Shown: positions 1-8,814, numbered from the stretch's first letter. The stretch is 27,733 bases of DNA from an uncultured Blautia sp. (GCA_934371915.1 CAKROE010000029.1:1-27733), one strand, 5' to 3'. Notes: a model not told the origin generated them from the letters alone. Translations and numbers: made by a program.

Positions 1-1
1 A

Positions 2-75
2 CGTGCGTTAGAGGATTCGAACCCCCGACCTTTTGGTCCGTAGCCAAACGCTCTATCCAGCTGAGCTAAACGCAC
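2..75 (-). tRNA. tRNA-Arg (anticodon ACG)
   Basis: On the minus strand the 7-bp acceptor stem (GTGCGTT with AACGCAC), TA at positions 8-9, the D-arm, a TTTGG/CCAAA anticodon stem with loop CTACGGA, and the TTCGAAT T-loop are all visible. The loop gives anticodon ACG (Arg, CGN codons). No CCA is encoded after the discriminator base. A consensus promoter lies just upstream. Confidence 0.96.
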
Positions 76-117
76 ATTTTATTGATTTGCAAGTACTTGT
101 CGCTCGCAACAAAATGT

Positions 118-146
118 ATTCTACTGTAAATGGAGCAATTTGTCAA
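118..146 (-). promoter_or_regulatory. Promoter of tRNA-Arg
   Basis: On the minus strand, a perfect -35 TTGACA (146-141) and a -10 TAGAAT (123-118) are separated by 17 nt. The expected transcript start is near 111, about 35 nt before the mature tRNA 5' end, as usual for a stable-RNA promoter. Confidence 0.8.
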
Positions 147-225
147 CACCTTTTTTTAATTTTTTTTGTTTTTTTGTTTTTAAAGGCGTTATATCTTCTC
201 TTCTATCACTTTCCACTTAATAAAT

Positions 226-254
226 TTGCTTCCTCGGAGCGCGGATGATACAAT
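226..254 (+). promoter_or_regulatory. Probable promoter of sdaAB-sdaAA
   Basis: TTGCTT (226-231) and TACAAT (249-254) are 17 nt apart, about 80 nt before the sdaAB start. A 7-bp inverted repeat, ATACAAT (253-259) with ATTGTAT (273-279), covers the predicted transcript start and could be an operator. The promoter reading is reasonable; the operator reading is speculative. Confidence 0.5.
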
Positions 255-331
255 ACAATCACAAGGACATCAATTGTATTTTTTGCATAAATGTAAACAC
301 TATTTTTATACAAATTATAAGGAGAACGAAC

Positions 332-1000
332 ATGTCTTTTATCAGTGTATTCGATGTCATGGGGCCAAATATGATCGGTCCGTCCAGCTCCCACACAGCC
401 GGTGCCGCCCGCATTGGTTTTCTTGCACAGAAAATGATCAACGGGCCTCTGAAAAAAGTAGAATTTACTCTTTACGGCTCTTTTGCCCGCACCTACAAAG
501 GCCACGGAACAGACCGTGCTCTGCTCGGTGGTATCATGGGCTTTTCTACAGATGATATGCGTATCCGAAATTCTTTCGAAATTGCAGAACAAAGAGGACT
601 TGCTTTTTCATTCACACCAAATGAAATTGAGACGGATGTGCACCCAAATACAGTTGATATCCATATGATCAACGAAAAAAATCAGGAAATGACTGTCCGA
701 GGCGAATCACTCGGCGGTGGCAAAGTACGCATCGTAAAGATTAATTCCGTACAGGTTGATTTCACGGGCGAATACAGTGCTGCGATCGTAACTCATCAGG
801 ACAAACCTGGAGTTGTAGCATACATCACCAAATGCCTCAGCGACCACAACGTCAATATCGCCTTTATGCGTCTTTTCCGCGAATCTAAGGGCGAAATTGC
901 TTATACGATCGTGGAATCGGACGGCCACCTGCCGGAGGATATCGACGCTACGATCCGTCTGAACCAGAATATCCATGAAGTTATGATCGTGCAGATGTAA
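332..1000 (+). CDS. sdaAB: L-serine dehydratase, iron-sulfur-dependent, beta subunit
   Basis: This is the 222-aa beta subunit of the two-protein [4Fe-4S] L-serine ammonia-lyase, which deaminates L-serine to pyruvate and ammonia in the cytoplasm. The N-terminal beta domain carries the family motif GPSSSHTAGA at residues 16-25. A C-terminal ACT domain spans roughly residues 147-222 (GEYSAAIVTHQDKPGV onward) and probably binds serine for regulation. I chose the ATG at 332 because AAGGAG lies just before it and the motif then falls at the usual place; an in-frame start at 245 would add 29 residues with no homology. The alpha subunit follows 12 bp downstream, so the two are co-transcribed. Family assignment is firm. 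Confidence 0.95.
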   Translation: MSFISVFDVMGPNMIGPSSSHTAGAARIGFLAQKMINGPLKKVEFTLYGSFARTYKGHGTDRALLGGIMGFSTDDMRIRNSFEIAEQRGLAFSFTPNEIETDVHPNTVDIHMINEKNQEMTVRGESLGGGKVRIVKINSVQVDFTGEYSAAIVTHQDKPGVVAYITKCLSDHNVNIAFMRLFRESKGEIAYTIVESDGHLPEDIDATIRLNQNIHEVMIVQM

Positions 1001-1012
1001 GGGGGGAAAATC

Positions 1013-1885
1013 ATGAAAGAATTTAAGAATGCTGTAGAACTTCTGACATTATGTGCGGAAAAAAACCTTCCGATTTCTGAAATTATGCGTCAGCGTGAGA
1101 TCATCCTCGGAGAAACGACTGCCGAAGATGTAGATGCACGTATGGCACGTGTACTGGAGATTATGAAAGATGCTGCTTTTTCACCGATTGAAAAACCAGT
1201 CAGATCTATAGGCGGCCTGATCGGCGGCGAGGCAAAAAAGCTCTCTCTTCATCAGACTTCCGGCAAAAGTATCTGCGGAGATCTTCTGGATGATGCGATC
1301 ACTTATGCCATGGCAACGCTTGAGACAAATGCTTCCATGGGGCTGATCGTTGCCTCTCCGACTGCCGGTTCTGCCGGAATCGTACCGGGACTTCTTCTGG
1401 CTGTCCAGAAACATTATCAGTTTTCTGATGAACAGATTCAGCAGGCGCTTTTTAATGCCGGTGCGATCGGTTATCTTGCAATGAGAAATGCCACAGTTGC
1501 AGGCGCTGTCGGCGGCTGTCAGGCAGAGACCGGGATTGCTGCTGCCATGGCTGCTTCTGCTGCTACGGAATTGCTGGGCGGCACCCCAAAACAGTGTACC
1601 TATGCGGCTTCTACCGTTCTTATGAATATGCTCGGACTGGTCTGTGACCCGGTCGGCGGTCTTGTCGAATATCCATGCCAGAACCGCAATGCCGCCGGTG
1701 TTGCAAATGCTCTCGTTGCCGCAGAAATGGCACTTGCCGGAATCACACAGCTGATTCCGCTCGATGAAATGATCACCGTCATGTACACTGTCGGAAAAAA
1801 ACTACCGGCCGAGCTGCGTGAAACTGCACTCGGCGGCTGTGCAACCGCACCGTCCGCGTGTGAATCATGTCATATGTGTAACTAA
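1013..1885 (+). CDS. sdaAA: L-serine dehydratase, iron-sulfur-dependent, alpha subunit
   Basis: This 290-aa alpha subunit carries the catalytic domain and the oxygen-labile [4Fe-4S] cluster that acts as Lewis acid on the serine hydroxyl. Visible family features are SPTAGSAGIVPG near residues 115-126, CDPVGGLVEYPCQNRN around residue 212, and a cysteine-rich end (CATAPSACESCHMCN). In this family cluster ligands come from the CDPVGG region and from C-terminal cysteines. It starts after a GGGGGG ribosome binding site 12 bp behind sdaAB. The length is normal for the two-subunit type. Its stop codon lies at the left tip of the long palindrome that fills the gap to the next, convergent gene. Confidence 0.96.
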   Translation: MKEFKNAVELLTLCAEKNLPISEIMRQREIILGETTAEDVDARMARVLEIMKDAAFSPIEKPVRSIGGLIGGEAKKLSLHQTSGKSICGDLLDDAITYAMATLETNASMGLIVASPTAGSAGIVPGLLLAVQKHYQFSDEQIQQALFNAGAIGYLAMRNATVAGAVGGCQAETGIAAAMAASAATELLGGTPKQCTYAASTVLMNMLGLVCDPVGGLVEYPCQNRNAAGVANALVAAEMALAGITQLIPLDEMITVMYTVGKKLPAELRETALGGCATAPSACESCHMCN

Positions 1886-2122
1886 ATAAATATAGGAAAA
1901 ATCCGTGAAAACCAATAACGAATCTGTCTTTTGAGACGGACTGCGTTTCCGAATTTCGTTCGCCCATTTATTAATGGCTGTAATCATAAACTCGCTCCTG
2001 TCGGAGCTCAAACAGAATGATTACAGCCATAATTAGTGCAAACGAAATCTACGGAAGCCTTGTCAGGTCTCTTAATCCAGATTCGTTATTGGTTTTCACT
2101 TACATTTTCCTATATTTTATTT
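1884..2122. repeat. Long imperfect palindrome (about 239 bp) between convergent genes
   Basis: Almost the whole gap folds on itself. Left arm 1884-1987 pairs with right arm 2017-2122. Perfect blocks include a 22-bp one (1905-1926 with 2078-2099) and a 14-bp one (1974-1987 with 2017-2030), with weaker complementarity between them. At the apex a small hairpin (GCTCC 1994-1998, GGAGC 2003-2007) sits in the loop. The outer tips overlap the stop codons of sdaAA and of the acidic protein gene. It has no coding potential of its own. It could be a MITE-like element, a bidirectional terminator-type structure, or a palindromic intergenic repeat. No second copy occurs in this window. Confidence 0.85.
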
Positions 2123-3212
2123 ACTCGCCATCTGCCGTACTGTCGGTGCTGTCTGCATCAGAAGCCTCGCTGGATTCGTCTGTCTTGCTATCCTTAGACT
2201 CATCTGCTTTAGAATCTGTATCTTTCGCATCCTGCGCACCCGGTTCTTCCGGTGCACCTGCATTCATAACGACTACTACAGTTGCGTTTCCGTCTGCATC
2301 GAGTGTAACTTTGATTGTGTCACCTACCTGAATATCTGTCAGGGTGATAGATTCTGTCTGCATTTCCGGTGCCTGTCCGTCTGCCGGTTTGGTATCGTCG
2401 GATTTCGCGTCATCTGATTTTGTATCATCTGATTTCTCATCATCTGCTTTAGAATCATCTGAAGCTACATCTGTGTCTGCTGAATCGGTATCTTTACTGT
2501 CTGCATCTGTCTTATCGTCTGAACTGTCATCTTTGGAATCTTCCGGTTTCTCTCCATCCGGTGCTTCCCCGTCCGGTTTCTCCGGTGCAGCCTGTTTCTC
2601 ATAAGTTGTTGTATCTGTTACTTTGATTTCCTGAGATTCACCTGTCAAATCCAGCATAGACGGTGCTTCTCCATCTTTCTGAAGCTCTTTTGTATTATCT
2701 TTTGCATCCGCATCCTTGGAATCTGCATCTTCAGAATTCTCCACATCTGTCTGCTCGTCGTCTTTTGCATCTGTATCTTCGGAATCTGCATCATCGGATT
2801 TTTCATCTTTACTGTCTGCATCTGTGTCTTCAGAATCCTTGCTATCTTCCTTTGCATCTTCCGGCTTTTCGCCATCCTGCGCCTCTCCGTCTGGTTTCTC
2901 CGGTGCTTCTCCATCCGGTTTCTCACCGTCCTGCGGCGCCTGTCCCTCTTTCATCGTTCCGACATTGATCGTAATGCTGTCTGTTCCGACTTCTGTAACC
3001 TCACCATAAACTTCCGTACTCTCCGTAGAATCATCTGCTGTTTCAGCATCAGAAGTGGTACCATCTGCCGCCTCCGTTGTATCAGAAGCCTCCTCTGTCG
3101 TATCGGCTACTGCCTCAGTTGCTGTATCACTGCTTCCTGCTGCATAAGCAAGATTTGCAGATGTAAGTGCCAGTGTCAGTCCCAGAATCATTGCTGCATA
3201 TTTACGTTTCAT
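2121..3212 (-). CDS. Secreted, highly acidic low-complexity protein
   Basis: This 363-aa protein has a clear signal peptide (residues 1-24, ending AYA, signal peptidase I type). The mature part is dominated by Asp, Glu, Ser, Thr and Lys. Two ordered pieces flank the low-complexity core: VYGEVTEVGTDSITINVG near residue 68, and ITLTDIQVGDTIKVTLDADG with a following valine run near residue 290. Together with SQEIKVTDTTTYEKQ in the middle, they read like one small beta domain (DUF5666-like in style) split by inserts. The segment APEKPDGEA-xDGEKPED is repeated near residues 104 and 212, followed each time by a similar Asp/Ser/Lys tract, so part of the gene is an internal duplication. It lies downstream of the exporter operon but behind a terminator and its own leader. 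Function is unknown; a cell-surface partner of the exporter is a guess. Confidence 0.8.
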   Translation of the reverse strand: MKRKYAAMILGLTLALTSANLAYAAGSSDTATEAVADTTEEASDTTEAADGTTSDAETADDSTESTEVYGEVTEVGTDSITINVGTMKEGQAPQDGEKPDGEAPEKPDGEAQDGEKPEDAKEDSKDSEDTDADSKDEKSDDADSEDTDAKDDEQTDVENSEDADSKDADAKDNTKELQKDGEAPSMLDLTGESQEIKVTDTTTYEKQAAPEKPDGEAPDGEKPEDSKDDSSDDKTDADSKDTDSADTDVASDDSKADDEKSDDTKSDDAKSDDTKPADGQAPEMQTESITLTDIQVGDTIKVTLDADGNATVVVVMNAGAPEEPGAQDAKDTDSKADESKDSKTDESSEASDADSTDSTADGE

Positions 3213-3282
3213 GTTAAATCATATCCTTTCTTTATACCGGTCTTCATCGGTTTTATATCTGTTTTTGTTGTTTACAGGTAAT

Positions 3283-3360
3283 ACTATAAAGAAAAGCTGT
3301 GTTCCCTTTGTGACAGAAAAAAGGTGATAGTGTGAATTAACTTTAAGTAAACCTTAAAAG
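3283..3360 (-). promoter_or_regulatory. Candidate regulated promoter of the acidic protein gene
   Basis: On the minus strand TATAGT (3288-3283) is a fair -10, but no good -35 stands 16-18 nt upstream. An inverted repeat, CTTTAAG (3341-3347) and CTTAAAAG (3353-3360), lies farther upstream. A weak -35 plus an upstream repeat suits an activator-dependent promoter, for example one served by a response regulator. No regulator gene is adjacent. The rest of 3213-3282 holds the 5' leader and an AGGATATG ribosome binding site. Confidence 0.35.
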
Positions 3361-3413
3361 AAAAAAATGACTCTGCGATATTCCTTACAAAAGAATACCG
3401 AAGAGCCATTTTT
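3361..3413 (-). terminator. Intrinsic terminator of the aminopeptidase/ABC exporter operon
   Basis: In the minus-strand transcript 3410-3393 pairs with 3383-3366 (18 positions, several G-U pairs and one mismatch) around a 9-nt loop, then runs into a U-tract (A7 on the plus strand, 3361-3367). It begins about 20 nt past the permease stop codon and separates the exporter from the acidic protein gene. Confidence 0.85.
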
Positions 3414-3432
3414 CTTCATAAAACTATTCAAA

Positions 3433-4668
3433 TCAATTCCTGCGCAGAGCTTCGATCGGACTCAGCCGCGCTGCTTTCTTCGCCGGATAAATTCCGAAAA
3501 ATACACCTACCGCACAGGAGAACAATGTCGCCGCAAGAATAACTGTCAGGCTGATTCCGGGGCTGATTGTCATACCCATGCTTCCGCTCATGACCGAGCA
3601 GATTCCATAGGCTGCAAGGATTCCGAGAATGATACCGATCACTCCACCCATAACTGTCAGAATAGCTGCTTCTGCCAGAAACTGCATCATAATAGAAGAA
3701 GTCTTTGCACCCAGAGACTTACGGATGCCTATCTCTCTCGTTCTTTCCGTAACAGAAACCAGCATGATGTTCATAACACCAATTCCACCGACAAGAAGTG
3801 AAATTCCTGCAACGAACGAGATAAACGCAGTTACCATACCAAGCATCTGATTCATCGACTGCATCACATCCTGAAAACTCTGTACCTGGAAGTAATCTTC
3901 CCCTGCACACTGATGACGCTTCTCCAGAACATGTACTACCTGATCTGCAACGATCTGTGAATCCATGGTCTTATCTGCCTGAACCACAGTAATGGAATAA
4001 AACTCATCGGTTCCGCCCACCAGATCGTCCATAGAAGAATACGGAACATTTACCGTGACCGGCATTCCATCATATGTATAACTGACAAAAGTTCCGTTTT
4101 CTTTCTGTGTAGTGACACCTATAATACGAAATGATTTTGATGAATCGTAACATGTAATATCAAGACTCATACCAACAACATCATCTGTACCAAACAGCTT
4201 TCTGGCATCTGCATCCGAAATCACACAGACATTCTTGCCTTCTTCAATCTCTGCTTCGCCAAAATAACTGCCGTATTTCATTTCTGAATTATTAATCATC
4301 TTGGCATCCGGTCCTTCTCCGTTCAACATGATTGAAAAATTTCCCTTACCGGTCACTGTTTCACCGTCATAATTATTAGAAACACTGACACCGCCTACTG
4401 TATCAAGTTTACGAATCTCCTGCACATCCTCCGGTGTGATCCATTCATCTTCTGTCATGGCCTCACTGCTGACATCAATAGCGATCAGCCCTGAACCGAT
4501 GCCGTCAATCTCACTGTTCATCTGATTCTTCGTGCCTTCACCAATCGATACGATTGCAATAACAGATGCAATACCGATGATGATACCGAGCATCGTAAGG
4601 AAAGACCGGCCTTTATTCGCACGGATATTCTGGACCGCCATTTTTACATATTCATACAAACCACCCAT
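3433..4668 (-). CDS. MacB/FtsX-type ABC transporter permease
   Basis: This 411-aa permease has the MacB/FtsX topology. One membrane helix is near residues 22-44 (LTMLGIIIGIASVIAIVSI), a large extracellular MacB_PCD domain spans about 45-275, and three C-terminal helices follow. The cytoplasmic segment TERTREIGIRKSLGAKTSSI is the conserved coupling region before the second C-terminal pair of helices. Such permeases act in mechanotransmission-type exporters with an adaptor and a separate ATPase, both encoded immediately upstream. The start overlaps the adaptor stop codon (TGATG), so translation is coupled. Substrate is unknown; peptides or antimicrobials are typical for the family. Confidence 0.93.
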   Translation of the reverse strand: MGGLYEYVKMAVQNIRANKGRSFLTMLGIIIGIASVIAIVSIGEGTKNQMNSEIDGIGSGLIAIDVSSEAMTEDEWITPEDVQEIRKLDTVGGVSVSNNYDGETVTGKGNFSIMLNGEGPDAKMINNSEMKYGSYFGEAEIEEGKNVCVISDADARKLFGTDDVVGMSLDITCYDSSKSFRIIGVTTQKENGTFVSYTYDGMPVTVNVPYSSMDDLVGGTDEFYSITVVQADKTMDSQIVADQVVHVLEKRHQCAGEDYFQVQSFQDVMQSMNQMLGMVTAFISFVAGISLLVGGIGVMNIMLVSVTERTREIGIRKSLGAKTSSIMMQFLAEAAILTVMGGVIGIILGILAAYGICSVMSGSMGMTISPGISLTVILAATLFSCAVGVFFGIYPAKKAARLSPIEALRRN

Positions 4669-6530
4669 CAGACACCTTCTTCTGTATCGGCAGCCACAGC
4701 CCTTGAATTACTGCTCTCCGCCGCTCCGGCATCTACACTTCCGTCATCTCCGGATGCATCTACGGGTTCTGCCTGCATTCCTTCTTCAAGAGAACCAAGA
4801 TCACGAATGACCTCATCTCCCTCCTGAATACCGTCAAGCACTTCTATATATTCATCCGAACTGATTCCTGTCGTAATATCTTTTCTGGTAATGACACCGT
4901 TTTCAATCACATAGCAAAAAGAACCGTCTTTTCCTATATTGACGACTTCTGCCGGAAGTACTACAACATCATCTGCCTCCTCTGCATGAATCTTGACTTT
5001 TGCATCCACACCGAGAAAAATATCTTCATCCGGATTTTTAATGCGAACATCCGCTGCGATCAGTGATGCGCCCTTTTCATTCTGTGTTGCCACATGACTG
5101 ATGCTTGTCACTTCACCTTCATATGTTTTTCCTGCTAGCGTGATTTCCGCACTCTGTCCTTCTTTCAGCTTGTCATAATCATATTTCGAGACATTGACGT
5201 TCACATCTACCTTATCTGTATTCTGCAATGTAAAAAGCTCTGTTCCGAGAGCTGTCGTTGCTCCTTCTACTACAGAAACTTTTGTGATAACACCGTTAAA
5301 GTCCGCTTTAATACCCTTTTTCGCTGCCTCAACAAGTTCCTGTGCAGACATCTGATCCAGTTCGGAAAGATTGTTTGTGATCTCCATCTTTTCTTTTTCT
5401 TCAGCTGTAACTGCAGATGGATCGGACTCTGCAACCGCCTCCTGTGAAGACAGTCTGGACTGCAGTTCGGCAAGTGTGTTGCTTGCTTTTTCAAGTTCAG
5501 CTTCCAGAGCAGATGTATCGGCTGTCACAGTTGTATCTGCTGTCACAGTCGTATCTGAACCGCTGTCCGAAGCCTGTGAAGAATCTGAAAAAATGCTGTC
5601 CGCCGCACTTCCTTCCGAAGTACTTCCGCCGTTTACATCATTCATCGTAGGTGCCGTCGGCTTCTGTGTCTTATAATCTTCGTAAGCACTTTTTGCATTC
5701 TGATATGCAATCTGCGCATCGTTTCTGGCACTCTCCGCTACATCCAATGCTGCCGCATTCTCATCACTCTGCTCACTGCTCCATGTCTGGAACGCCATCT
5801 GATAATCCGTTTCTGCCTGATTGTATGCAGTCTGTGCCTGATTCATTTCATCAGCAAGCGTATTCAGCTGTGTCTGATATGCCGGCAGTGTCTCATTCTG
5901 ATATTTCTTCTGCGCTGCCGCATATGCTTTCTGAGCAGCCTCTGCCTGAGCCGCCTGTGCAGCTATCGCATCTGCTTCTTTTTGTGCTGCTGCCTGCGCT
6001 GCCGCAGCCTGTGCATTTGTATTTGCCTGAGAAATCCTTGCTTTTATATTTGCTATGTAATCTTCCTGCGCCGCCACCTGCCGCTTCAAAGTTGCGGCAT
6101 TTCCCTGTGCATTCCGCTGCTTCTGTACAGCTTCTGCAGATTTATTCAGAGTATTCTGCATGTCGAGCTTTCCACTCTTTGTGTTCAGTTCTGCCTTCTT
6201 TTCTTCTCGTTCAAGATCTTTCCCGTCAAATTCGATCAGCTTTGTTCCTGCTTTTACCGTTTCGCCTTCTTTGACATCAGCTACATCAACTTTTGCATTG
6301 ACCGGTGAAAAATACGTCTTCTGCTCTTCACTTACAACCGTTCCGCTGGTCTCCACCGTTTGCTGTACATTATTACGGACAGCTTTTATTACTTCAACCT
6401 GCGGCATTGCATTCTCAGCTACATTTCTGCTTCCGTAAATATTAGCTCCTGCCACCGCAGCAACTGCCAGCACACCGACTCCGATCACAAGCTTCTTTTT
6501 TGATTTTTTCTTTTTGCCATTTGTTTTCAT
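4668..6530 (-). CDS. MacA/HlyD-type membrane fusion (adaptor) protein
   Basis: This 620-aa adaptor is anchored by an N-terminal helix (residues about 13-32, LVIGVGVLAVAAVAGANIYG). A first half of the lipoyl/barrel-sandwich domain follows (SGTVVSEEQKTYFSPVNAKV...VKEGETVKAGTKL, about 58-98). Then comes a very long Ala/Gln/Glu-rich coiled coil (about 108-300), a Ser/Thr/Asp-rich insert (about 300-340), and the returning sandwich and beta-barrel domains (ADFNGVITKVSVVEGA, TYEGEVTSISHVA). It ends in an acidic tail. It is longer than typical MacA (about 370-400 aa) because of the coiled coil and insert. The start overlaps the ATPase stop (ATGA). It likely bridges the permease to the cell-wall side in a monoderm. 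Confidence 0.9.
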   Translation of the reverse strand: MKTNGKKKKSKKKLVIGVGVLAVAAVAGANIYGSRNVAENAMPQVEVIKAVRNNVQQTVETSGTVVSEEQKTYFSPVNAKVDVADVKEGETVKAGTKLIEFDGKDLEREEKKAELNTKSGKLDMQNTLNKSAEAVQKQRNAQGNAATLKRQVAAQEDYIANIKARISQANTNAQAAAAQAAAQKEADAIAAQAAQAEAAQKAYAAAQKKYQNETLPAYQTQLNTLADEMNQAQTAYNQAETDYQMAFQTWSSEQSDENAAALDVAESARNDAQIAYQNAKSAYEDYKTQKPTAPTMNDVNGGSTSEGSAADSIFSDSSQASDSGSDTTVTADTTVTADTSALEAELEKASNTLAELQSRLSSQEAVAESDPSAVTAEEKEKMEITNNLSELDQMSAQELVEAAKKGIKADFNGVITKVSVVEGATTALGTELFTLQNTDKVDVNVNVSKYDYDKLKEGQSAEITLAGKTYEGEVTSISHVATQNEKGASLIAADVRIKNPDEDIFLGVDAKVKIHAEEADDVVVLPAEVVNIGKDGSFCYVIENGVITRKDITTGISSDEYIEVLDGIQEGDEVIRDLGSLEEGMQAEPVDASGDDGSVDAGAAESSNSRAVAADTEEGV

Positions 6531-7240
6531 TCAACTGCCTCCTGATCAAAGTCCGGGTTGATCATATCTGATTCTATTTTGCCATCCATGATCCGCACCA
6601 CACGTCTTGCCTGTGCAGCGATCCCGTTATCATGCGTGATCAATATAACCGTTCTTCCGGTCTTATGCATCTTTTTGAGGATTCCGAGTATTTCCCTGCT
6701 TGATGCCGAGTCAAGATTTCCTGTCGGTTCGTCTGCAAGAATAACCGGTGGCTGCGCGGCAATCGCCCTTGCGATCGCCACACGCTGCTGCTGTCCTCCT
6801 GACATCTCACTCGGTTTATGGTCCATACGTTTCTCAAGTCCGACCATTTTCAGAGAATCGATTGCCAGCTGATGTCTTGTCTTACGGTCAATGCCACGGT
6901 AGATCAGCGGCAGTTCTACATTTTCAATCGCGTTAAGATTCGCGATCAGGTTGAATCCCTGAAAGATAAATCCAATCTCACGGTTTCGAACCTCAGACAA
7001 TTCATTGTCCGACATTTCGGACACATCCGTTCCATTCAGATAATATTTGCCGGATGTCGGCACATCCAGACAGCCAAGCATATTCATAAATGTCGACTTA
7101 CCTGAACCGGACTGTCCGATAATTGCCACCAGTTCCCCCTTCTTGATCTCGAGGCTGACATGATCCAGCGCCCGCACTTCATTTTCACCGGGATTATAGA
7201 TCTTGCACAGATCCTCTACTTTGATTAACGTATCATCCAT
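6527..7240 (-). CDS. MacB/LolD-type ABC transporter ATP-binding protein
   Basis: This 237-aa nucleotide-binding subunit powers the adaptor/permease pair downstream. Visible motifs are Walker [10 protein letters not shown] (42-50), Q-loop FIFQGFNL (91-98), signature MSGGQQQR (146-153), Walker [13 protein letters not shown] (166-177) and the H-loop ITHD (201-204). The EPTGNLDS wording is typical of the MacB/LolD/FtsE class. A GGAG ribosome binding site precedes the ATG, 25 bp after the aminopeptidase stop, so the four genes form one operon. No regulator or sensor gene is adjacent. Confidence 0.95.
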   Translation of the reverse strand: MDDTLIKVEDLCKIYNPGENEVRALDHVSLEIKKGELVAIIGQSGSGKSTFMNMLGCLDVPTSGKYYLNGTDVSEMSDNELSEVRNREIGFIFQGFNLIANLNAIENVELPLIYRGIDRKTRHQLAIDSLKMVGLEKRMDHKPSEMSGGQQQRVAIARAIAAQPPVILADEPTGNLDSASSREILGILKKMHKTGRTVILITHDNGIAAQARRVVRIMDGKIESDMINPDFDQEAVE

Positions 7241-7265
7241 TTTTGTTCTCCTCTGCTGTCAGCTT

Positions 7266-8657
7266 TTATGCATTTTCAAGAAATGCTTTATATGCTTTCT
7301 TAGCCTCATAGATATCGGCTTTGCTTGTCACTTCCCACGGTGCATGCATGCTCAGGACAGCTACACCACTGTCAATGACATTCATACCGTAAAGCGCAGC
7401 GATATAGGCAATCGTTCCGCCGCCACCGACATCAACTTTACCAAGTTCTGCGGTCTGGAATGCAACCTCACTGTCGTCAAAAACTCTGCGCACTTTTGCC
7501 ACATATTCTGCATTCGCATCGTTGGAGCCGGATTTTCCTCTTGCTCCTGTAAATTTGTTAAGAACGATGCCGCGGCCAAGGTATGCTGCATTTTTCTTTT
7601 CAAAACACTCTCCGTAAGCCGGATCATAGCCTGCACTTACATCGGAAGAAAGCATAAAGGAATTACTGAGTGTTCTGCGAAGTGCAAGGTCAGAATAGCA
7701 TCCCATTCCTCCAAGAAGTTCTGCAACTGTATTCTCAAAGAATCTGGACTGCATGCCGGTCGCTCCGACGCTTCCGATCTCCTCTTTATCCGTCAGAAGG
7801 CAACAGCTTGTGCGCTTCGGCGCTTCCAGCTCCATCATCGCAACGAAAGAAGTGTACGCACATACACGGTCATCCTGTCCGTATGCTGCAACCATACTGC
7901 GGTCAAGTCCACAGTCACGGGCTTTTCCTGCCGGAACGATCTCAAGCTCTGCGGAAAGGAAATCTTCTTCCTCTACATCATATTTCTCTTTCAGAATGCG
8001 AAGAACATTGTTTTTGACTGCTTCTTTTTTCTTCTCATCTTTTTCATCTTTGAGTGGTCTGCTGCCGATCAGAATATCAAGATTTTCGCCCTCGATCACC
8101 TCTGCGGCTTTTTTCTGAAGCTGTTTGCCTGCAAGATGGATCAGAAGATCCGTGATGTATACGACCGGATCATCCTCATCTTCACCAACTGTCACATTGA
8201 CCACAGTACCATCCTTTTTAACAATCACACCATGGATTGCGAGCGGCAGTGCAACCCAGTGATATTTCTTTACACCGCCATAATAATGGGTGTCAAGATA
8301 TGCCAGATCTGTATCTTCATATAAAGGATTCTGCTTCACATCAAGTCGCGGAGAATCGATGTGCGCGCCCAGGATATTCATACCTTTTTCCATCGGTTCT
8401 TCTCCGATGTGGAACAGTGCCATGATTTTTTTCATGCCAACTGCATAAATCTTATCTCCTGTCTGAATCTTCTCACCGGAAGCAAGTTTTTTATCCAGTG
8501 ACACGTAACCTGCTGCCTCAGCTTCTTTTGACAACTCGCTCACACATTCACGCTCAGTCTTGCCGTTATCCAGAAATGTGCGGTAATCCTTTGCCAGTTT
8601 TTCCAGTGCTTTCTCATCTGCTTCCTTATAAGAAAGCCATGCATTTCTTCTTTCCAT
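7266..8657 (-). CDS. M18 family aspartyl-type metalloaminopeptidase
   Basis: This 463-aa cytosolic zinc aminopeptidase of family M18 removes N-terminal residues from peptides, preferring acidic ones in characterised members. Visible metal and catalytic motifs are GAHIDSPRLD (first His/Asp), TDKEEIGSVGATGMQS (Glu-Glu pair), SSDVSAGYDP and, near the end, LSMHAPWEV (last His). I start at the ATG at 8657 (ERRNAWLSY) because AAAGGTGG precedes it; the in-frame start at 8714 would add 19 basic residues with no ribosome site. It is the first gene of a four-gene run with the ABC exporter. A TATAAT at 8708-8703 on the minus strand could be its -10, without a convincing -35. Confidence 0.93.
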   Translation of the reverse strand: MERRNAWLSYKEADEKALEKLAKDYRTFLDNGKTERECVSELSKEAEAAGYVSLDKKLASGEKIQTGDKIYAVGMKKIMALFHIGEEPMEKGMNILGAHIDSPRLDVKQNPLYEDTDLAYLDTHYYGGVKKYHWVALPLAIHGVIVKKDGTVVNVTVGEDEDDPVVYITDLLIHLAGKQLQKKAAEVIEGENLDILIGSRPLKDEKDEKKKEAVKNNVLRILKEKYDVEEEDFLSAELEIVPAGKARDCGLDRSMVAAYGQDDRVCAYTSFVAMMELEAPKRTSCCLLTDKEEIGSVGATGMQSRFFENTVAELLGGMGCYSDLALRRTLSNSFMLSSDVSAGYDPAYGECFEKKNAAYLGRGIVLNKFTGARGKSGSNDANAEYVAKVRRVFDDSEVAFQTAELGKVDVGGGGTIAYIAALYGMNVIDSGVAVLSMHAPWEVTSKADIYEAKKAYKAFLENA

Positions 8658-8814
8658 AATATATAAAACCACCTTTCGTTTGATTCTCAAAATTCTTCCA
8701 ACATTATAACCCAATATTTTCCTTATTTCTACATACTTCCTGATTCTTAATAAAGATATAAGAAATATAAAAGACTTTTTTACAGTTTCTACTGCTTATT
8801 ATGTCCCGAACTGC

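Noticed and set aside
2380..2940. Short repeats that could suggest a CRISPR or satellite array
   Set aside because: The repeats are imperfect, irregular in length and in phase with codons of the acidic protein, with no constant repeat or unique spacers.
2017..3009. Ser-rich open frames on the plus strand opposite the acidic protein gene
   Set aside because: Asp/Ser/Lys codon repeats read backwards give Ser-rich frames. The minus frame has a signal peptide and a ribosome site; these do not.
7203..8324. Open frame of 373 codons on the plus strand
   Set aside because: It runs opposite to the M18 aminopeptidase gene and has shadow-like composition with no domain.
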